From: Bacteroidota bacterium
GTDB lineage: Bacteria > Bacteroidota > Bacteroidia > Chitinophagales > Chitinophagaceae
DNA length: 64,000 nucleotides
Assembly: GCA_016866355.1 (NCBI GenBank)
Contig: VGMN01000003.1
Span: 115,111-179,110 of the forward strand
Direction: 5' to 3'
Shown here: piece by piece, positions 49,917 through 59,309 of the stretch
Layout of the letters: each line of letters opens with the position of its first letter
Numbering within the stretch: the first letter of the stretch is position 1
Position numbers and translations under genes: made by a program
Notes under the pieces: model-generated
What the model was told of the DNA's origin: nothing
Databases searched by the model: none
What the model saw: the letters and a program-made list of their open reading frames with translations, nothing else

Positions 49917-52900
49917 TTAATGATGTGCGGCTTCGGGTTTAGCTGTTTCATGTTTTGTTTCAGTTCCGTGTGCAGCAGGAGCAGCATGGTGTTCTTCAAC
50001 TTCCAATACTTCATCCGTATTGCGAACTTTAGCCAGGTAGCTAACATTCGGCAACACGTGTAATTGCTCCAACACATAATAACTGCGATTAGTATTGTTA
50101 GCACGAACCGCAGTGATAGCACTATTCGGATCATTTACATTACCAAACACAATGGCATTAGCAGCACAAGCGGTTTGACAAGCTGTTTTTGCTTCGCCAT
50201 CCTGCAAAGGACGATTTGCTTTTTTGGCCTCCAACTTAGCAGCTTGTAAACGTTGGAAACAGAAAGAACATTTTTCAATTACACCACGAGAACGAACCGT
50301 AACATCTGGATTTAACACCATACGTGTTAATTCATCGTTCATTTGTTCTACCACTGGATCCAGCTTACCTACCAATTGCTGATCGCGATTATTCGGGAAG
50401 CTATCAGCGCCAGTATAATCCGCCCAGTTAAAGCGGCGAACTTTATACGGACAGTTATTAGCACAATATCGTGTACCGATACAACGGTTATATGTCATTT
50501 GGTTGATCCCCTCTGAACTATGGTTAGTAGCAGCAACAGGACAAACGTTCTCACAAGGAGCATTGTCACAATGTTGACACATCATAGGTTGGAATACAAC
50601 ACCTTTCAGTTCATCTGGATTGGTAGCATCGCTAACAAAATAACGGTCGATGCGTAACCAGTGCATATCGTGATAACGCAACACTTCGCTCTTACCAACA
50701 ACAGGAACATTATTTTCTGCATGACAGGCCACCACACAAGCACCGCAACCGTAACATGCATTCATATCAATGTTCATTCCCCATTTAATACCAGGTTGAA
50801 CATGCGTGGGATATAAGGTTCCTTCTGAACGATAGTCAGTTGTTTTTCCATCCTTGCTTTTACCGTAAGTTTCCTCAAGATGATTACGGTAGTCAGGAAT
50901 AACAGTTGGATGTTTAACCAATGTAGCCAATGTAGTTTCACGTACCACTTCCACTCGATCATCATAGGTATTGTGAATCTGGGATTGTGCTACTTTTTCT
51001 TTACGACCTGCATCAGCTACCGTTACAATACCTTGATAAGAAACACCGTTACCGGTTTGTGAAGTAAAGATGTACGCATTTTTACCAACACCGGCACAGG
51101 TTCTTCCTAACTTTTCACTTCTTCCATATCCTAGTGCTACTGCAATGGTGTTAGATTGCATACCTGGAACAGCCAGTACGGGCAATTCCATTTCTTTTCC
51201 GCCCATTGTTATTTTAATAACAGGTTTTAGCGGATAGAATTCGTAATTATTAATTTCTTTTTCTGTGCCATCAATCAAGTTTACACCGAGTAACTCTTTA
51301 GCCATAGTCATGCTAACCAATGCATAGTTACCCCAGCTGGCTTTAGAGACACCATCCGGTAATTCTTGTAACCAAGGATTGGTAGCACCTGTACCCGTTC
51401 CAATAGAAGCTTTTTGATACAATACAATTTCAGTTCCTGTTACTGCAGCAGCAGTAGTGATAGCTTGCGCTGCAGCAGCTAATGCAGTACTGCTGTAAGA
51501 TCCTGCTGAAACAGGGAGCGCTTTATCTTGTATTCCTTCTTGTAAAATAGTATTGAAAGCGTCTTCAGCACCTAATTGTCCGATCCAATATTGCTTAAAA
51601 TACTCTTCATAGCTATTATCGTTTCCGCTCCACTTTAACAAGGATGTTTGGAAAGCTCTTGTTTTAAAAAGCGGATAAATAGTAGGCTGAATAAAACTGG
51701 TTACCCCTGCTTTTGGTGAAGCATCTCCCCAGCTTTCCAAATAATGATTCGAAGGAAGAATGAACTGACAGCATTCTGTAGTTTCATCCAAACGCTCACT
51801 GAAAGAAACAGTAGTTTTTATTTTTTTCAATGCGGTCTTGAATGCTGCAGCATTATGGTAAGTATACACAGGATTAGCTCCGTACACAAGCAGTGTACCA
51901 ACCGATCCTGCTTCCATATCTTTTACCAGTTGTTCAAAATCAGCATCAATACCTGCACGATAATTAACAGGCTTACCCCAATCAATAGTTTTTCCGTAAG
52001 CACCAATGGCTTGATTGATTGCGTTCACTACCACCTGTGTATTGGTATCATTGCTTCCGCATACAACTAAGGAGGCGCCTGTATTTTTACGAAGATCAGC
52101 TGCTGCTTTTTCGATGCCCGCTTTCAATTTAGCGTCCTTAATTCCTTCAGCACCTTTTCCACTTACAGCACTTAACAATGCCAATGCAACCAATCCTGTC
52201 TCAGAAGGACGGCAAACAAATCTTTCATCAGCGCTGGCTCCTGTCAAACTCAAGTATCCTTCGAATTGATAGTGCTTGCTCATGGAAGGATTCTTCTCAT
52301 CAATCTTGCGTCCGGCTGTATAGCCTTTTGCAAACTCAACAGGGCTCAACCAAGAACCCAAGAAATCTGCACCCAAACTCACAATCACTTTTGCCGCACC
52401 AAACTCATAAGAAGGTAAACGACGTCCAAACCCTGTTGCTTCATTAGCTAATAACATTCCACTGAAAGAAACCGCATCATATTGTACATGTCGTATACCA
52501 GGATAAGCAGCAATAATTGCTTTTGTAGATGGGGAATTAAGCGTGCTGGTTAACAACACTGTTGAACCACCCGCTGCTTTGATGGCATCAGCCACCAACT
52601 TATCCATTTGTTCGTAAGTAGGCACTTCTTCAAAACGAGCTTCTTCACCGTTTCCTACTTTTTGCTGAGGAAAACGAAGACGGTGTGTATCATAAAGATC
52701 AAGTACGGAAGCTTGCACACGAGCAGAAGTTCCACCACCTGTAAATGCACAACGATCATTTCCTTCTATCTTAATAGGGCGGCCATCTCTAACCTTAGCT
52801 AGGACAGGAACCACATCACCTTCTTGTACAAAGGTGGTTGCATAATATTGGGCAACACCTGGAATAATATTTTCCGGACGATTAGCAAATGGAATAGCCT

Positions 52901-53120
52901 TTTTAACCGGAATCTTACAGCTGGCAGCCAAGGTTGCCGCGGCGGTGCTGAATCCGAGATATTTTAGAAAATCCCGGCGAGGTGCCGTGGCATCCAAAAG
53001 ACCTTTGTTATCCATCCCTTCGAAAGGCAACTCTTCCCGGAATTCATCCTGGTTTTGTTGCTTGAAGCTTTCGCTTTCATTGACCTCCCCGAAGCTCTGC
53101 CAGTACTTTTTTTGGCTCAT
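49917..53120 (-). CDS. actB: Alternative complex III subunit ActB, Tat-variant molybdopterin-like and Fe-S protein
   Basis: A 1067-residue electron-transfer subunit. An N-terminal Tat-like motif RRDFLKYLGFSTAAATLAAS lies near residue 49, later than in a normal signal, as in other TAT-variant ACIII members. The central half resembles a molybdopterin oxidoreductase, usually cofactor-free in ACIII. The last third carries cluster-binding cysteines: CYGCGACVVACHAENN, CQHCDNAPCENVCPVAA, CIGTRYCANNCPYKVRRF and CSFCFQRLQ. It ends in a His/Ala-rich tail. MSQKKYWQSF at 53120 is the usual start. Confidence 0.93.
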   Translation of the reverse strand: MSQKKYWQSFGEVNESESFKQQNQDEFREELPFEGMDNKGLLDATAPRRDFLKYLGFSTAAATLAASCKIPVKKAIPFANRPENIIPGVAQYYATTFVQEGDVVPVLAKVRDGRPIKIEGNDRCAFTGGGTSARVQASVLDLYDTHRLRFPQQKVGNGEEARFEEVPTYEQMDKLVADAIKAAGGSTVLLTSTLNSPSTKAIIAAYPGIRHVQYDAVSFSGMLLANEATGFGRRLPSYEFGAAKVIVSLGADFLGSWLSPVEFAKGYTAGRKIDEKNPSMSKHYQFEGYLSLTGASADERFVCRPSETGLVALALLSAVSGKGAEGIKDAKLKAGIEKAAADLRKNTGASLVVCGSNDTNTQVVVNAINQAIGAYGKTIDWGKPVNYRAGIDADFEQLVKDMEAGSVGTLLVYGANPVYTYHNAAAFKTALKKIKTTVSFSERLDETTECCQFILPSNHYLESWGDASPKAGVTSFIQPTIYPLFKTRAFQTSLLKWSGNDNSYEEYFKQYWIGQLGAEDAFNTILQEGIQDKALPVSAGSYSSTALAAAAQAITTAAAVTGTEIVLYQKASIGTGTGATNPWLQELPDGVSKASWGNYALVSMTMAKELLGVNLIDGTEKEINNYEFYPLKPVIKITMGGKEMELPVLAVPGMQSNTIAVALGYGRSEKLGRTCAGVGKNAYIFTSQTGNGVSYQGIVTVADAGRKEKVAQSQIHNTYDDRVEVVRETTLATLVKHPTVIPDYRNHLEETYGKSKDGKTTDYRSEGTLYPTHVQPGIKWGMNIDMNACYGCGACVVACHAENNVPVVGKSEVLRYHDMHWLRIDRYFVSDATNPDELKGVVFQPMMCQHCDNAPCENVCPVAATNHSSEGINQMTYNRCIGTRYCANNCPYKVRRFNWADYTGADSFPNNRDQQLVGKLDPVVEQMNDELTRMVLNPDVTVRSRGVIEKCSFCFQRLQAAKLEAKKANRPLQDGEAKTACQTACAANAIVFGNVNDPNSAITAVRANNTNRSYYVLEQLHVLPNVSYLAKVRNTDEVLEVEEHHAAPAAHGTETKHETAKPEAAHH

Positions 53121-53150
53121 AATTTCCTTAGTTGGTGGGTTCAAATAATC

Positions 53151-54422
53151 TTAATAGTGACATTTTTGACACTCCAGGCCGCCGATATCCTTCACCTTGA
53201 TGCTATCCATTTTCCCGGCCTTCAAGTCATTATGAAACTTTTCGTAAATGCTATAGAATTTATTACCTTTTGTGCTGTCGTAATTGAATTGAACATTAGA
53301 TTCACGATGGCAATTGATACACCATCCCATGCTCAAATCAGCCACCTGTTTTACTTCGCCCATCTCATTAATTGCACCATGGCAACTCTGACATTGAACC
53401 TTACCGGCATTTACGTGCTGAGCGTGGCTGAAATAAACGTGATCAGGGAGATTGTGAATCTTAACCCACTCGATTGGCTTTTTGATCATAGAAGGATCCC
53501 ACTTGTTGGGTTGATCTGGATCAAAACCGGCGTATTCATATAGTTTCTGAATCTCAGCAGTTCCGTCAATTTCATTTCCCTCTTCATCAAATAGTTTGGG
53601 CCCTTTTTCATAAGCCTGGATGGCTTTGTGGCAATTCATACAAGTGTTTACCGAAGGAATAGCTGCGTGCTTACTTTGTTCTGCACTTCCGTGACAATAC
53701 AAGCAATTGATCTGGTTGATACCCGCGTGTACTTTGTGAGAGTAGTAGATTGGCTGCACGGGCTGGTAGTCTTTTTGACGACCCAAACCAATAGCACCCT
53801 TGGCCACCATGTAACCACCAAATACAAATAAACATATGGAAATCAAAGTAATATAAGTTTTATTGCGCCAGAAAGGTATACCTGCTGGTGTTTTAACACC
53901 TTCTGCTTGATCAGAAAGCTTTCTCAGGTTGCTGTTTACCTGCATAAGGATCAGCGCAATCACACCAAGAAGCAAGGAGATAACTCCAAAAAATATAGAA
54001 TTCCCACCGCCTTCTTCCACCACTTCACCACTGCCAGCAGCCGGTGCCGGAGCTGGTTTTGCCGCTTCGTTTACATAAGCAACAATGTTGTCAACGTCCT
54101 GGAGTGTAACATCAGCAAATGCTGTCATCATAGAACCATACTCTGCTTTCAACCCCTGTGTGTAGGGATCTTTGGCCATGTATGCCGCAGGATTATTGAT
54201 CCAAGCGAGCAGTTCCTTGTGATCGGCCCATTTGTGACGCTCTTCCAATCCGGCCAATGCAGGACCCGTTCCTTTTTTGAGCACATTGTGGCAAGAGGCA
54301 CACTTGCTCATGAATATAGTTTTCCCTGCTCCAGCATCCTGTGCATTTGAAATAGTAACAGAGAAAAACAAAAAGGAAGAAAGGAAGAAAATTAGATGCG
54401 TTGAAAATTGTTTGGTTGACAT
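53151..54422 (-). CDS. actA: Alternative complex III subunit ActA, multiheme cytochrome c with extra N-terminal heme domain
   Basis: A 423-residue cytochrome. A signal peptide (LIFFLSSFLFFSVTISNAQ) is followed by a monoheme cytochrome c domain with CASCH at 41-45. An Ala/Pro linker near 120-140 and two helices (about 142-162 and 189-211) follow, then five heme sites: CLYCH (240), CMNCH (261), CQSCH (344), CINCH (368) and CQKCH (418). Total six CxxCH. Known ActA proteins carry five hemes, so the N-terminal domain looks like an added electron entry/exit domain. First gene of the operon, 30 bases before actB. Confidence 0.9.
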   Translation of the reverse strand: MSTKQFSTHLIFFLSSFLFFSVTISNAQDAGAGKTIFMSKCASCHNVLKKGTGPALAGLEERHKWADHKELLAWINNPAAYMAKDPYTQGLKAEYGSMMTAFADVTLQDVDNIVAYVNEAAKPAPAPAAGSGEVVEEGGGNSIFFGVISLLLGVIALILMQVNSNLRKLSDQAEGVKTPAGIPFWRNKTYITLISICLFVFGGYMVAKGAIGLGRQKDYQPVQPIYYSHKVHAGINQINCLYCHGSAEQSKHAAIPSVNTCMNCHKAIQAYEKGPKLFDEEGNEIDGTAEIQKLYEYAGFDPDQPNKWDPSMIKKPIEWVKIHNLPDHVYFSHAQHVNAGKVQCQSCHGAINEMGEVKQVADLSMGWCINCHRESNVQFNYDSTKGNKFYSIYEKFHNDLKAGKMDSIKVKDIGGLECQKCHY

Positions 54423-54694
54423 TATAAACGCGGTTAAGCTGAAATGTGGAAAAAATTAGGCTTGTCGCGCGCAAAATTACGCCAAGTAGCCTTCAAAAAT
54501 GCAGAGAGTTTAACTTTTTTTTCTTGCATAACTCTGTTGCAATTCAAGGGATTTGGAGGAGTTTGACGTAAAACAAAATTTGCCTGTCCCGAAATGGTAA
54601 AAAACAGCCAAAACCCGTCTTTGAAGATGAAAAAAAGGAGAGGGGAAGGTATTTTTCAAGACCTTTACGCCCTCAAAAACCTGGTTGCAATCAC
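54423..54694. other. 272-base intergenic region between actA and the small membrane protein gene
   Basis: The longest gene-free stretch in the window. It contains the -7 box of the act operon (minus strand). I see no RNA gene, repeat or clear terminator; several A/T-rich runs are present. A CCTTTA-like element near 54660 could belong to a plus-strand promoter but does not match TAnnTTTG well. Confidence 0.5.
54472..54479 (-). promoter_or_regulatory. Promoter -7 box of the act-oxidase operon
   Basis: Minus-strand TAATTTTG, an exact TAnnTTTG match, lies about 50 bases before the actA ATG at 54422, giving a leader of roughly 45 nt. A TTG occurs 14 bases upstream of it, too close for a standard -33. 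Confidence 0.5.
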
Positions 54695-54976
54695 ATGTTT
54701 GAACGTTTACGTGAAAAATGGAAGGTAGGCCCCCTGCAATTGGGGTTGATCCTGTGCACATTTGCCATTGGAGGAAGTGCAACCGGATGGGCCGCCAAAA
54801 AAATAATGAATTTAATAGCCCCCCCGCAGGATTGGATCTGGGCTACTCTTTACATCCTAATTGTAACGGCATTATGGCCTTTGATGGTTCTTGTTATTAG
54901 TATCCCCTTTGGACAATTTCTTTTCTTTCGTTCTTATATCAAAAAGCTGGGCAAAAAAATGAGCTTTTTGCGTTGA
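54695..54976 (+). CDS. Small two-helix membrane protein (DUF6787-like)
   Basis: A 93-residue protein: MFERLREKWKVGPLQLGLIL opens with an amphipathic basic stretch and a first helix, a second helix WIWATLYILIVTALWPLMVL is near 47, and GQFLFFRSYIKKLGKKMSFL closes it. Composition and layout fit the small DUF6787 family. Function unknown. It precedes purN with the stop overlapping an in-frame start of the next frame. Confidence 0.7.
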   Translation: MFERLREKWKVGPLQLGLILCTFAIGGSATGWAAKKIMNLIAPPQDWIWATLYILIVTALWPLMVLVISIPFGQFLFFRSYIKKLGKKMSFLR

Positions 54977-55014
54977 ACAACATTGGTTCAACCGGCATTC
55001 TACATCTTTGTGAA

Positions 55015-55590
55015 ATGAAACGCATCGCCATCTTTGCTTCAGGTACAGGAAGTAATGCGAAAAAAATCCTTGCACATTTTCAATCCAGTAACAAAGTTCA
55101 GGTAGTACTCATTGTTTCAAACAAGCCAACGGCTGGCGTATTGAATTTTGCAAACGAATATTCGGTACCCACATTACTGCTGGAAAGAGAAAGATTTGTA
55201 AATGGAGATGGATATGTGTCCGCATTACAATCAGCAGGAATTGATTGGATAATTTTAGCCGGTTTTCTATGGAAGATCCCTCCAATACTGGTTAAACACT
55301 GGGAAAAAAGAATCATAAACATTCATCCTGCCTTACTACCTAACTACGGTGGAAAAGGAATGTATGGAGAAGCCGTGCACCAAGCGGTGATAACTGCAAA
55401 TGAAAAAGAGAGTGGTATTACCATACACTATGTTGACGAACAATATGATCATGGTACAACCATTTTTCAAGCCACCTGTCCGGTTTTACCAGCAGATACG
55501 CCAGCTAGTTTAGCAAACAGAATTCACACGCTGGAACATTTGCATTATCCAGTAGTCATCGAAAAAGAAATTTTATCTCAGGTAGATTGA
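55015..55590 (+). CDS. purN: Phosphoribosylglycinamide formyltransferase
   Basis: It transfers a formyl group to GAR in purine synthesis. The 191-residue protein has KRIAIFASGTGSNAKKILAH near 2 (phosphate loop), NIHPALLPNYGGKGMYGEAV near 102 with the catalytic His, and DEQYDHGTTIFQATCPV near 141 with the catalytic Asp. ATG 55015 is preferred; the frame opens at 54973 but residues before 55015 are not family-like. A -7-like CATCTTTG ends 4 bases before it. Confidence 0.9.
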   Translation: MKRIAIFASGTGSNAKKILAHFQSSNKVQVVLIVSNKPTAGVLNFANEYSVPTLLLERERFVNGDGYVSALQSAGIDWIILAGFLWKIPPILVKHWEKRIINIHPALLPNYGGKGMYGEAVHQAVITANEKESGITIHYVDEQYDHGTTIFQATCPVLPADTPASLANRIHTLEHLHYPVVIEKEILSQVD

Positions 55591-55599
55591 TCACTACAA

Positions 55600-56364
55600 A
55601 TGACCAAACTGCAGCACTATATATTACTGGGATGGACCCTTCTCGTTGGAGCCACCACAAGTGTTGCGCAGTCTTATTTAATCAAAGGAGTTGTCTATGA
55701 CAGCTCAAGAAATTTTCCACTTGAACTAGTGAGTGTGCTCTCTACCAGAGGTGAAGGAGCGGTGACCAATGCAGATGGCTATTATCAAATTCGTGTTACA
55801 GATCGAGATTCTATTTGGTTCAGCTATTTGAATAAACCTACTATGAAATTCCCGGTTTTAAAGATTGCAAACCCAATGCAGTTTGATATCTCCTTGCAGG
55901 TTAGCATCCCGGTGCTTCGAGAAGTGAAAGTATTTCCACGCAATTACAAATTAGACTCCATTCGTAACCGACAGGAATATGCCAAGGTCTTTAATTATAA
56001 AAAGCCAGGTCTCAAAATTGTAACACCACAATATGGGGCAGGAGTGGGGCTGGATGTGAACGAACTGATCAATATGTTTCGATTTCGTCGAAATAAAAGT
56101 ATGCTTGGATTTCAGCAACGACTATTGCTGGAAGAAGAGGAGAAATTTATTGACTACCGATTTAATAAGGCCTTGGTTCGTCGCTTGACATTATTAGAAG
56201 GTGCTGAACTGGAAAAATTCATGCGCTTATTCAGACCCTCTTACTCATTTACCAAACTGTCCGGTGATTATGAGTTTAGGCTGTATATCAAGCAAAGTCA
56301 CTACCGATACAAGCGAGGATTACCACCGCTGGTTTGGGAGGAAGAAAATTTGCTGGAACAATAG
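55600..56364 (+). CDS. Carboxypeptidase-regulatory-like domain protein, exported
   Basis: A 254-residue exported protein. A signal peptide (ILLGWTLLVGATTSVAQ) is followed by a carboxypeptidase D regulatory-like/TonB-plug-associated domain: SYLIKGVVYDSSRNFPLELV, VTNADGYYQIRVTDRDSIWF and MKFPVLKIANPMQFDISLQV near 27-115. The rest, with NYKLDSIRNRQEYAKVFNYK, is charged and unassigned. No barrel is attached, so it is not a TonB receptor. It lies 9 bases after purN and before a secreted deacylase. Confidence 0.75.
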   Translation: MTKLQHYILLGWTLLVGATTSVAQSYLIKGVVYDSSRNFPLELVSVLSTRGEGAVTNADGYYQIRVTDRDSIWFSYLNKPTMKFPVLKIANPMQFDISLQVSIPVLREVKVFPRNYKLDSIRNRQEYAKVFNYKKPGLKIVTPQYGAGVGLDVNELINMFRFRRNKSMLGFQQRLLLEEEEKFIDYRFNKALVRRLTLLEGAELEKFMRLFRPSYSFTKLSGDYEFRLYIKQSHYRYKRGLPPLVWEEENLLEQ

Positions 56365-56407
56365 CCAATCCAGAAAAAACCAGCGTTCAAATTTGTATCT
56401 TTTCAAT

Positions 56408-58009
56408 ATGAAAAAACTGCTTGTCATATTATGTTGGCCTGGCTTGCTGCTTGCACAGGCTCCTACTCCCTGTGCGTTATTGATCAAGAATGGAAAAATT
56501 ATTGACGGGTCTGGCAATAGCTGGTACCGTGGAAACCTGGTTATTGATAATGGGAAGATCGTTTCCATTTTTCGCGCTGCTGCAAATAGTAATGAAGAAA
56601 AAAAATGGCAGCCAACTCGAGTTATCGATGCACAAGATAAAATCATTGCACCGGGATTTATAGATGTACATACCCATATAGAAGGAGATGAAAAAAGAGA
56701 TCCTGAAGCTAAAAGCTTTATCTATGATGGCGTAACCACCTGTGTAACTGGCAACTGCGGTTTGTCACAAGTGGATGTTAACCATTATTACAATTTTATT
56801 GATTCGCTCCAACTATCCATTAATGTAACTATGTTAATCGGGCATAACGATATTAGGCGTGCTGTCATGGGCAGAGCTAATCGAGATGCTACCGATCAGG
56901 AACAATTACAAATGGAGCAGTTAGTAGAAAAAGCTATGCGAGACGGAGCCGTTGGGTTGAGCACAGGTCTTATTTATATCCCTGGCACTTTCAGCAAAAC
57001 ACCTGAGATAATTGGACTCGCCAAAAAAGCAGCCGCCTTTGGTGGTGTTTATGCCACTCATATGCGAGACGAGGGTGACAGTGTAACGCAAGCCATTGAA
57101 GAGGCATTAACCATTGGACGTGAAGCGTCAATCCCTGTTCAACTTTCACACTTTAAATTAAGTGGGCAACAAAACTGGGGACGTAGTAAAACAACTATTG
57201 CAATGGTTGAGCAAGCCAGGGCGCAAGGTATGGATGTAACTATAGATCAATACCCGTATACAGCCAGTAGCACTTCGATCAACACATTAATTCCGGATGA
57301 GATTTTAGCAGATGGCCAAGATTCCATCCGTGCAAGACTAAAAAGACCTGAGGTTCGCAATTATGTAACGGAGGCAATTCAAAAGCGATTGAAAAAAAGA
57401 GGACTTAAACATGTTAGTTATGCGGTGGTAGCTTCCTTTGGTCCTGATTCTACATACAATGGAAAAAGTATAGAAGCCATCAATCTGCAGTTAGGTAATA
57501 AACATCGTGTGAAAGAGGAAGCTAACGTAGTCATGGACATCGTTAGTCGAGGAGGGGCCAGTGCTGTTTTCCATGGAATGGGAGAAGAGGATGTAACACG
57601 CATCATGCGATATCCATTTAATATGATTGCCAGTGATGCAGGTATTCGTGTGTTTAATGCCGGAGTACCTCACCCGCGTGGATATGGTACTAATGCAAGA
57701 GTGCTGGGACGTTATGTACGCGAAAAGAAAGTAATGGAACTAGAGGAGGCTATCCGCCGGATGACCTCATTGCCAGCACAAAAATTTCAATTAGTGGACC
57801 GTGGACTACTACAACCTGGTATGGCTGCAGATATTGTAATTTTTGACGAACAAAAAGTAATAGACCTTTCTAGTTTTGAAAAACCGCATGCGTATTCGAT
57901 CGGTTTTGAGTATGTAATTGTAAATGGTAAAATAACAGTTGACCAACAAAAACACAATGGTACACGTGCAGGAAAGGTGTTGTACGGTCCCGGAAAATTA
58001 AAATCATAA
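56408..58009 (+). CDS. N-acyl-D-amino-acid deacylase family amidohydrolase, exported
   Basis: A 533-residue amidohydrolase. Signal peptide MKKLLVILCWPGLLLAQ. Metal-binding HTHIEGDEKRDP near 92, GVTTCVTGNCGLSQVD near 107, GAVGLSTGLIYIPGTF near 181, TIGREASIPVQLSHFKLSG near 236, and the ASDAGIRVFNAGVPHPRGYG block near 405. A final RGLLQPGMAADIVIFDEQ is the usual amidohydrolase strand. It removes acyl groups from N-acyl-D-amino acids or related compounds. ATG 56408 is chosen; the frame upstream to 56201 lies inside the previous gene. A TATCTTTT at 56396-56403 resembles a -7 box. Confidence 0.85.
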   Translation: MKKLLVILCWPGLLLAQAPTPCALLIKNGKIIDGSGNSWYRGNLVIDNGKIVSIFRAAANSNEEKKWQPTRVIDAQDKIIAPGFIDVHTHIEGDEKRDPEAKSFIYDGVTTCVTGNCGLSQVDVNHYYNFIDSLQLSINVTMLIGHNDIRRAVMGRANRDATDQEQLQMEQLVEKAMRDGAVGLSTGLIYIPGTFSKTPEIIGLAKKAAAFGGVYATHMRDEGDSVTQAIEEALTIGREASIPVQLSHFKLSGQQNWGRSKTTIAMVEQARAQGMDVTIDQYPYTASSTSINTLIPDEILADGQDSIRARLKRPEVRNYVTEAIQKRLKKRGLKHVSYAVVASFGPDSTYNGKSIEAINLQLGNKHRVKEEANVVMDIVSRGGASAVFHGMGEEDVTRIMRYPFNMIASDAGIRVFNAGVPHPRGYGTNARVLGRYVREKKVMELEEAIRRMTSLPAQKFQLVDRGLLQPGMAADIVIFDEQKVIDLSSFEKPHAYSIGFEYVIVNGKITVDQQKHNGTRAGKVLYGPGKLKS

Positions 58010-58013
58010 CCAC

Positions 58014-59309
58014 ATGCAAACTATTTATCGAAACCTATTTGCTGTTTCCATTTTATGGATATTAATTACTACTACAGGTTGGTCTCAAAAACTAGAAATA
58101 GCAACAGCTCCTCAGGCTGGCGGATTCTCAGCAGAGCGATTAAAAGTGTTAGATGTCCGCTTGAATGAGTGGGTAGAAAAAGGATGGATGCAAGGCGGAA
58201 CCATACTGATTGCGCGGAATGGAAAAATTGTTTATCACAAAGCAGTAGGCTATAATGATATAGAAGCAAAAGTGCTAATGAAAAAAGATGACATTTTTCG
58301 AATTGCTTCTCAAACAAAAGCCATCACCAGTGTTGCTATCATGCAACTATTTGAACAAGGAAAATTATTATTGGATGACCCTGTTTCAAAATACCTGCCC
58401 GCTTTTCGTAAGCAACAAGTGTTAGCCACTTTTAATGAAGCAGATACTACTTACACAACAGTTCCAGCTAAATCCGAAATTACTATTCGTCAACTACTCA
58501 CGCATACATCCGGATTAGGCTATGCACAAATCGGATCCAAGGAAGCCAACGCTATCTATGCAAAAGCAAATTTAACAGCCGGTATTGGTGTAGTTGGCGA
58601 CGATTTATTAAACGCCATGAATCGATTAGGCAAACTTCCTCTCATGCATCAACCCGGTGAACGCTGGACCTATGGCTTGAATACTGACTTATTAGGTTGT
58701 TTAGTAGAGCAGCTCTCCGGGAAAACATTAGATCACTATTTTAAAGAGCATTTATTTGAACCACTTGGAATGAAAGACACCTACTTTCATATCCCTGCTC
58801 CAAAAGCAAATCGATTAGTAAAACTATACCGAGAGATGCCGGGAGAGAAATTGGAAAAGTCTGCAGGTAATATGCTCAACGGTAGAACTATTACACCGGA
58901 TTATCCTTTGGAAGGAAGTACCTATTACTCAGGTGGGGCAGGACTCTCTTCAACTATAGAAGACTATGCCATCTTTCTGCAAATGTTATTGAATGGGGGA
59001 ATCTATAATGGCAAGCGCATACTCGGTCGAAACACCGTAGACATGATGATCACTAATCAAATAGGTGAAGTGCCCTACAGCAACCAGGATAAATTTGGTT
59101 TAGGATTTTCTATTATCACAGATAAAAGTCAGGGACGAACTCCCGCCAATGCAGGAACCTTTGCCTGGGGCGGTGCCTTTGCAACTTCGTATTGGGTAGA
59201 CCCCAAAGAAAAAATGGTGTACTTGTTTTACCGACAATTGCAAAACACAACCAAAGGAGAAATGGTAGAAAAATTCAGAGCCATGGTCTACCAAGCGATA
59301 CAAGACTGA
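58014..59309 (+). CDS. Serine hydrolase of the beta-lactamase/class C PBP-like family, exported
   Basis: A 431-residue protein. Signal peptide (NLFAVSILWILITTTGWSQ). SxxK motif in RIASQTKAITSVAIM near 98, the YxN-like GERWTYGLNTDLLG near 220, and WGGAFATSYW near 385 in the third-motif position (no KTG). This is the esterase/DD-peptidase-like group, often with unknown substrate. It follows the D-amino-acid deacylase after 4 bases, suggesting joint processing of a D-amino-acid-containing envelope compound; inferred. It ends directly at the stop of the convergent E1 gene. Confidence 0.85.
   Translation: MQTIYRNLFAVSILWILITTTGWSQKLEIATAPQAGGFSAERLKVLDVRLNEWVEKGWMQGGTILIARNGKIVYHKAVGYNDIEAKVLMKKDDIFRIASQTKAITSVAIMQLFEQGKLLLDDPVSKYLPAFRKQQVLATFNEADTTYTTVPAKSEITIRQLLTHTSGLGYAQIGSKEANAIYAKANLTAGIGVVGDDLLNAMNRLGKLPLMHQPGERWTYGLNTDLLGCLVEQLSGKTLDHYFKEHLFEPLGMKDTYFHIPAPKANRLVKLYREMPGEKLEKSAGNMLNGRTITPDYPLEGSTYYSGGAGLSSTIEDYAIFLQMLLNGGIYNGKRILGRNTVDMMITNQIGEVPYSNQDKFGLGFSIITDKSQGRTPANAGTFAWGGAFATSYWVDPKEKMVYLFYRQLQNTTKGEMVEKFRAMVYQAIQD

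Noticed and set aside
51744..52070. Long open frames antisense to actB (also near 52178-52447 and 53055-53543)
   Set aside because: They lie inside the strongly conserved actB/actA frames on the other strand, have no domain or promoter, and reflect codon bias of the real genes.
56201..56407. Upstream extension of the deacylase frame
   Set aside because: It overlaps the previous gene and would bury the signal peptide that begins at 56408.
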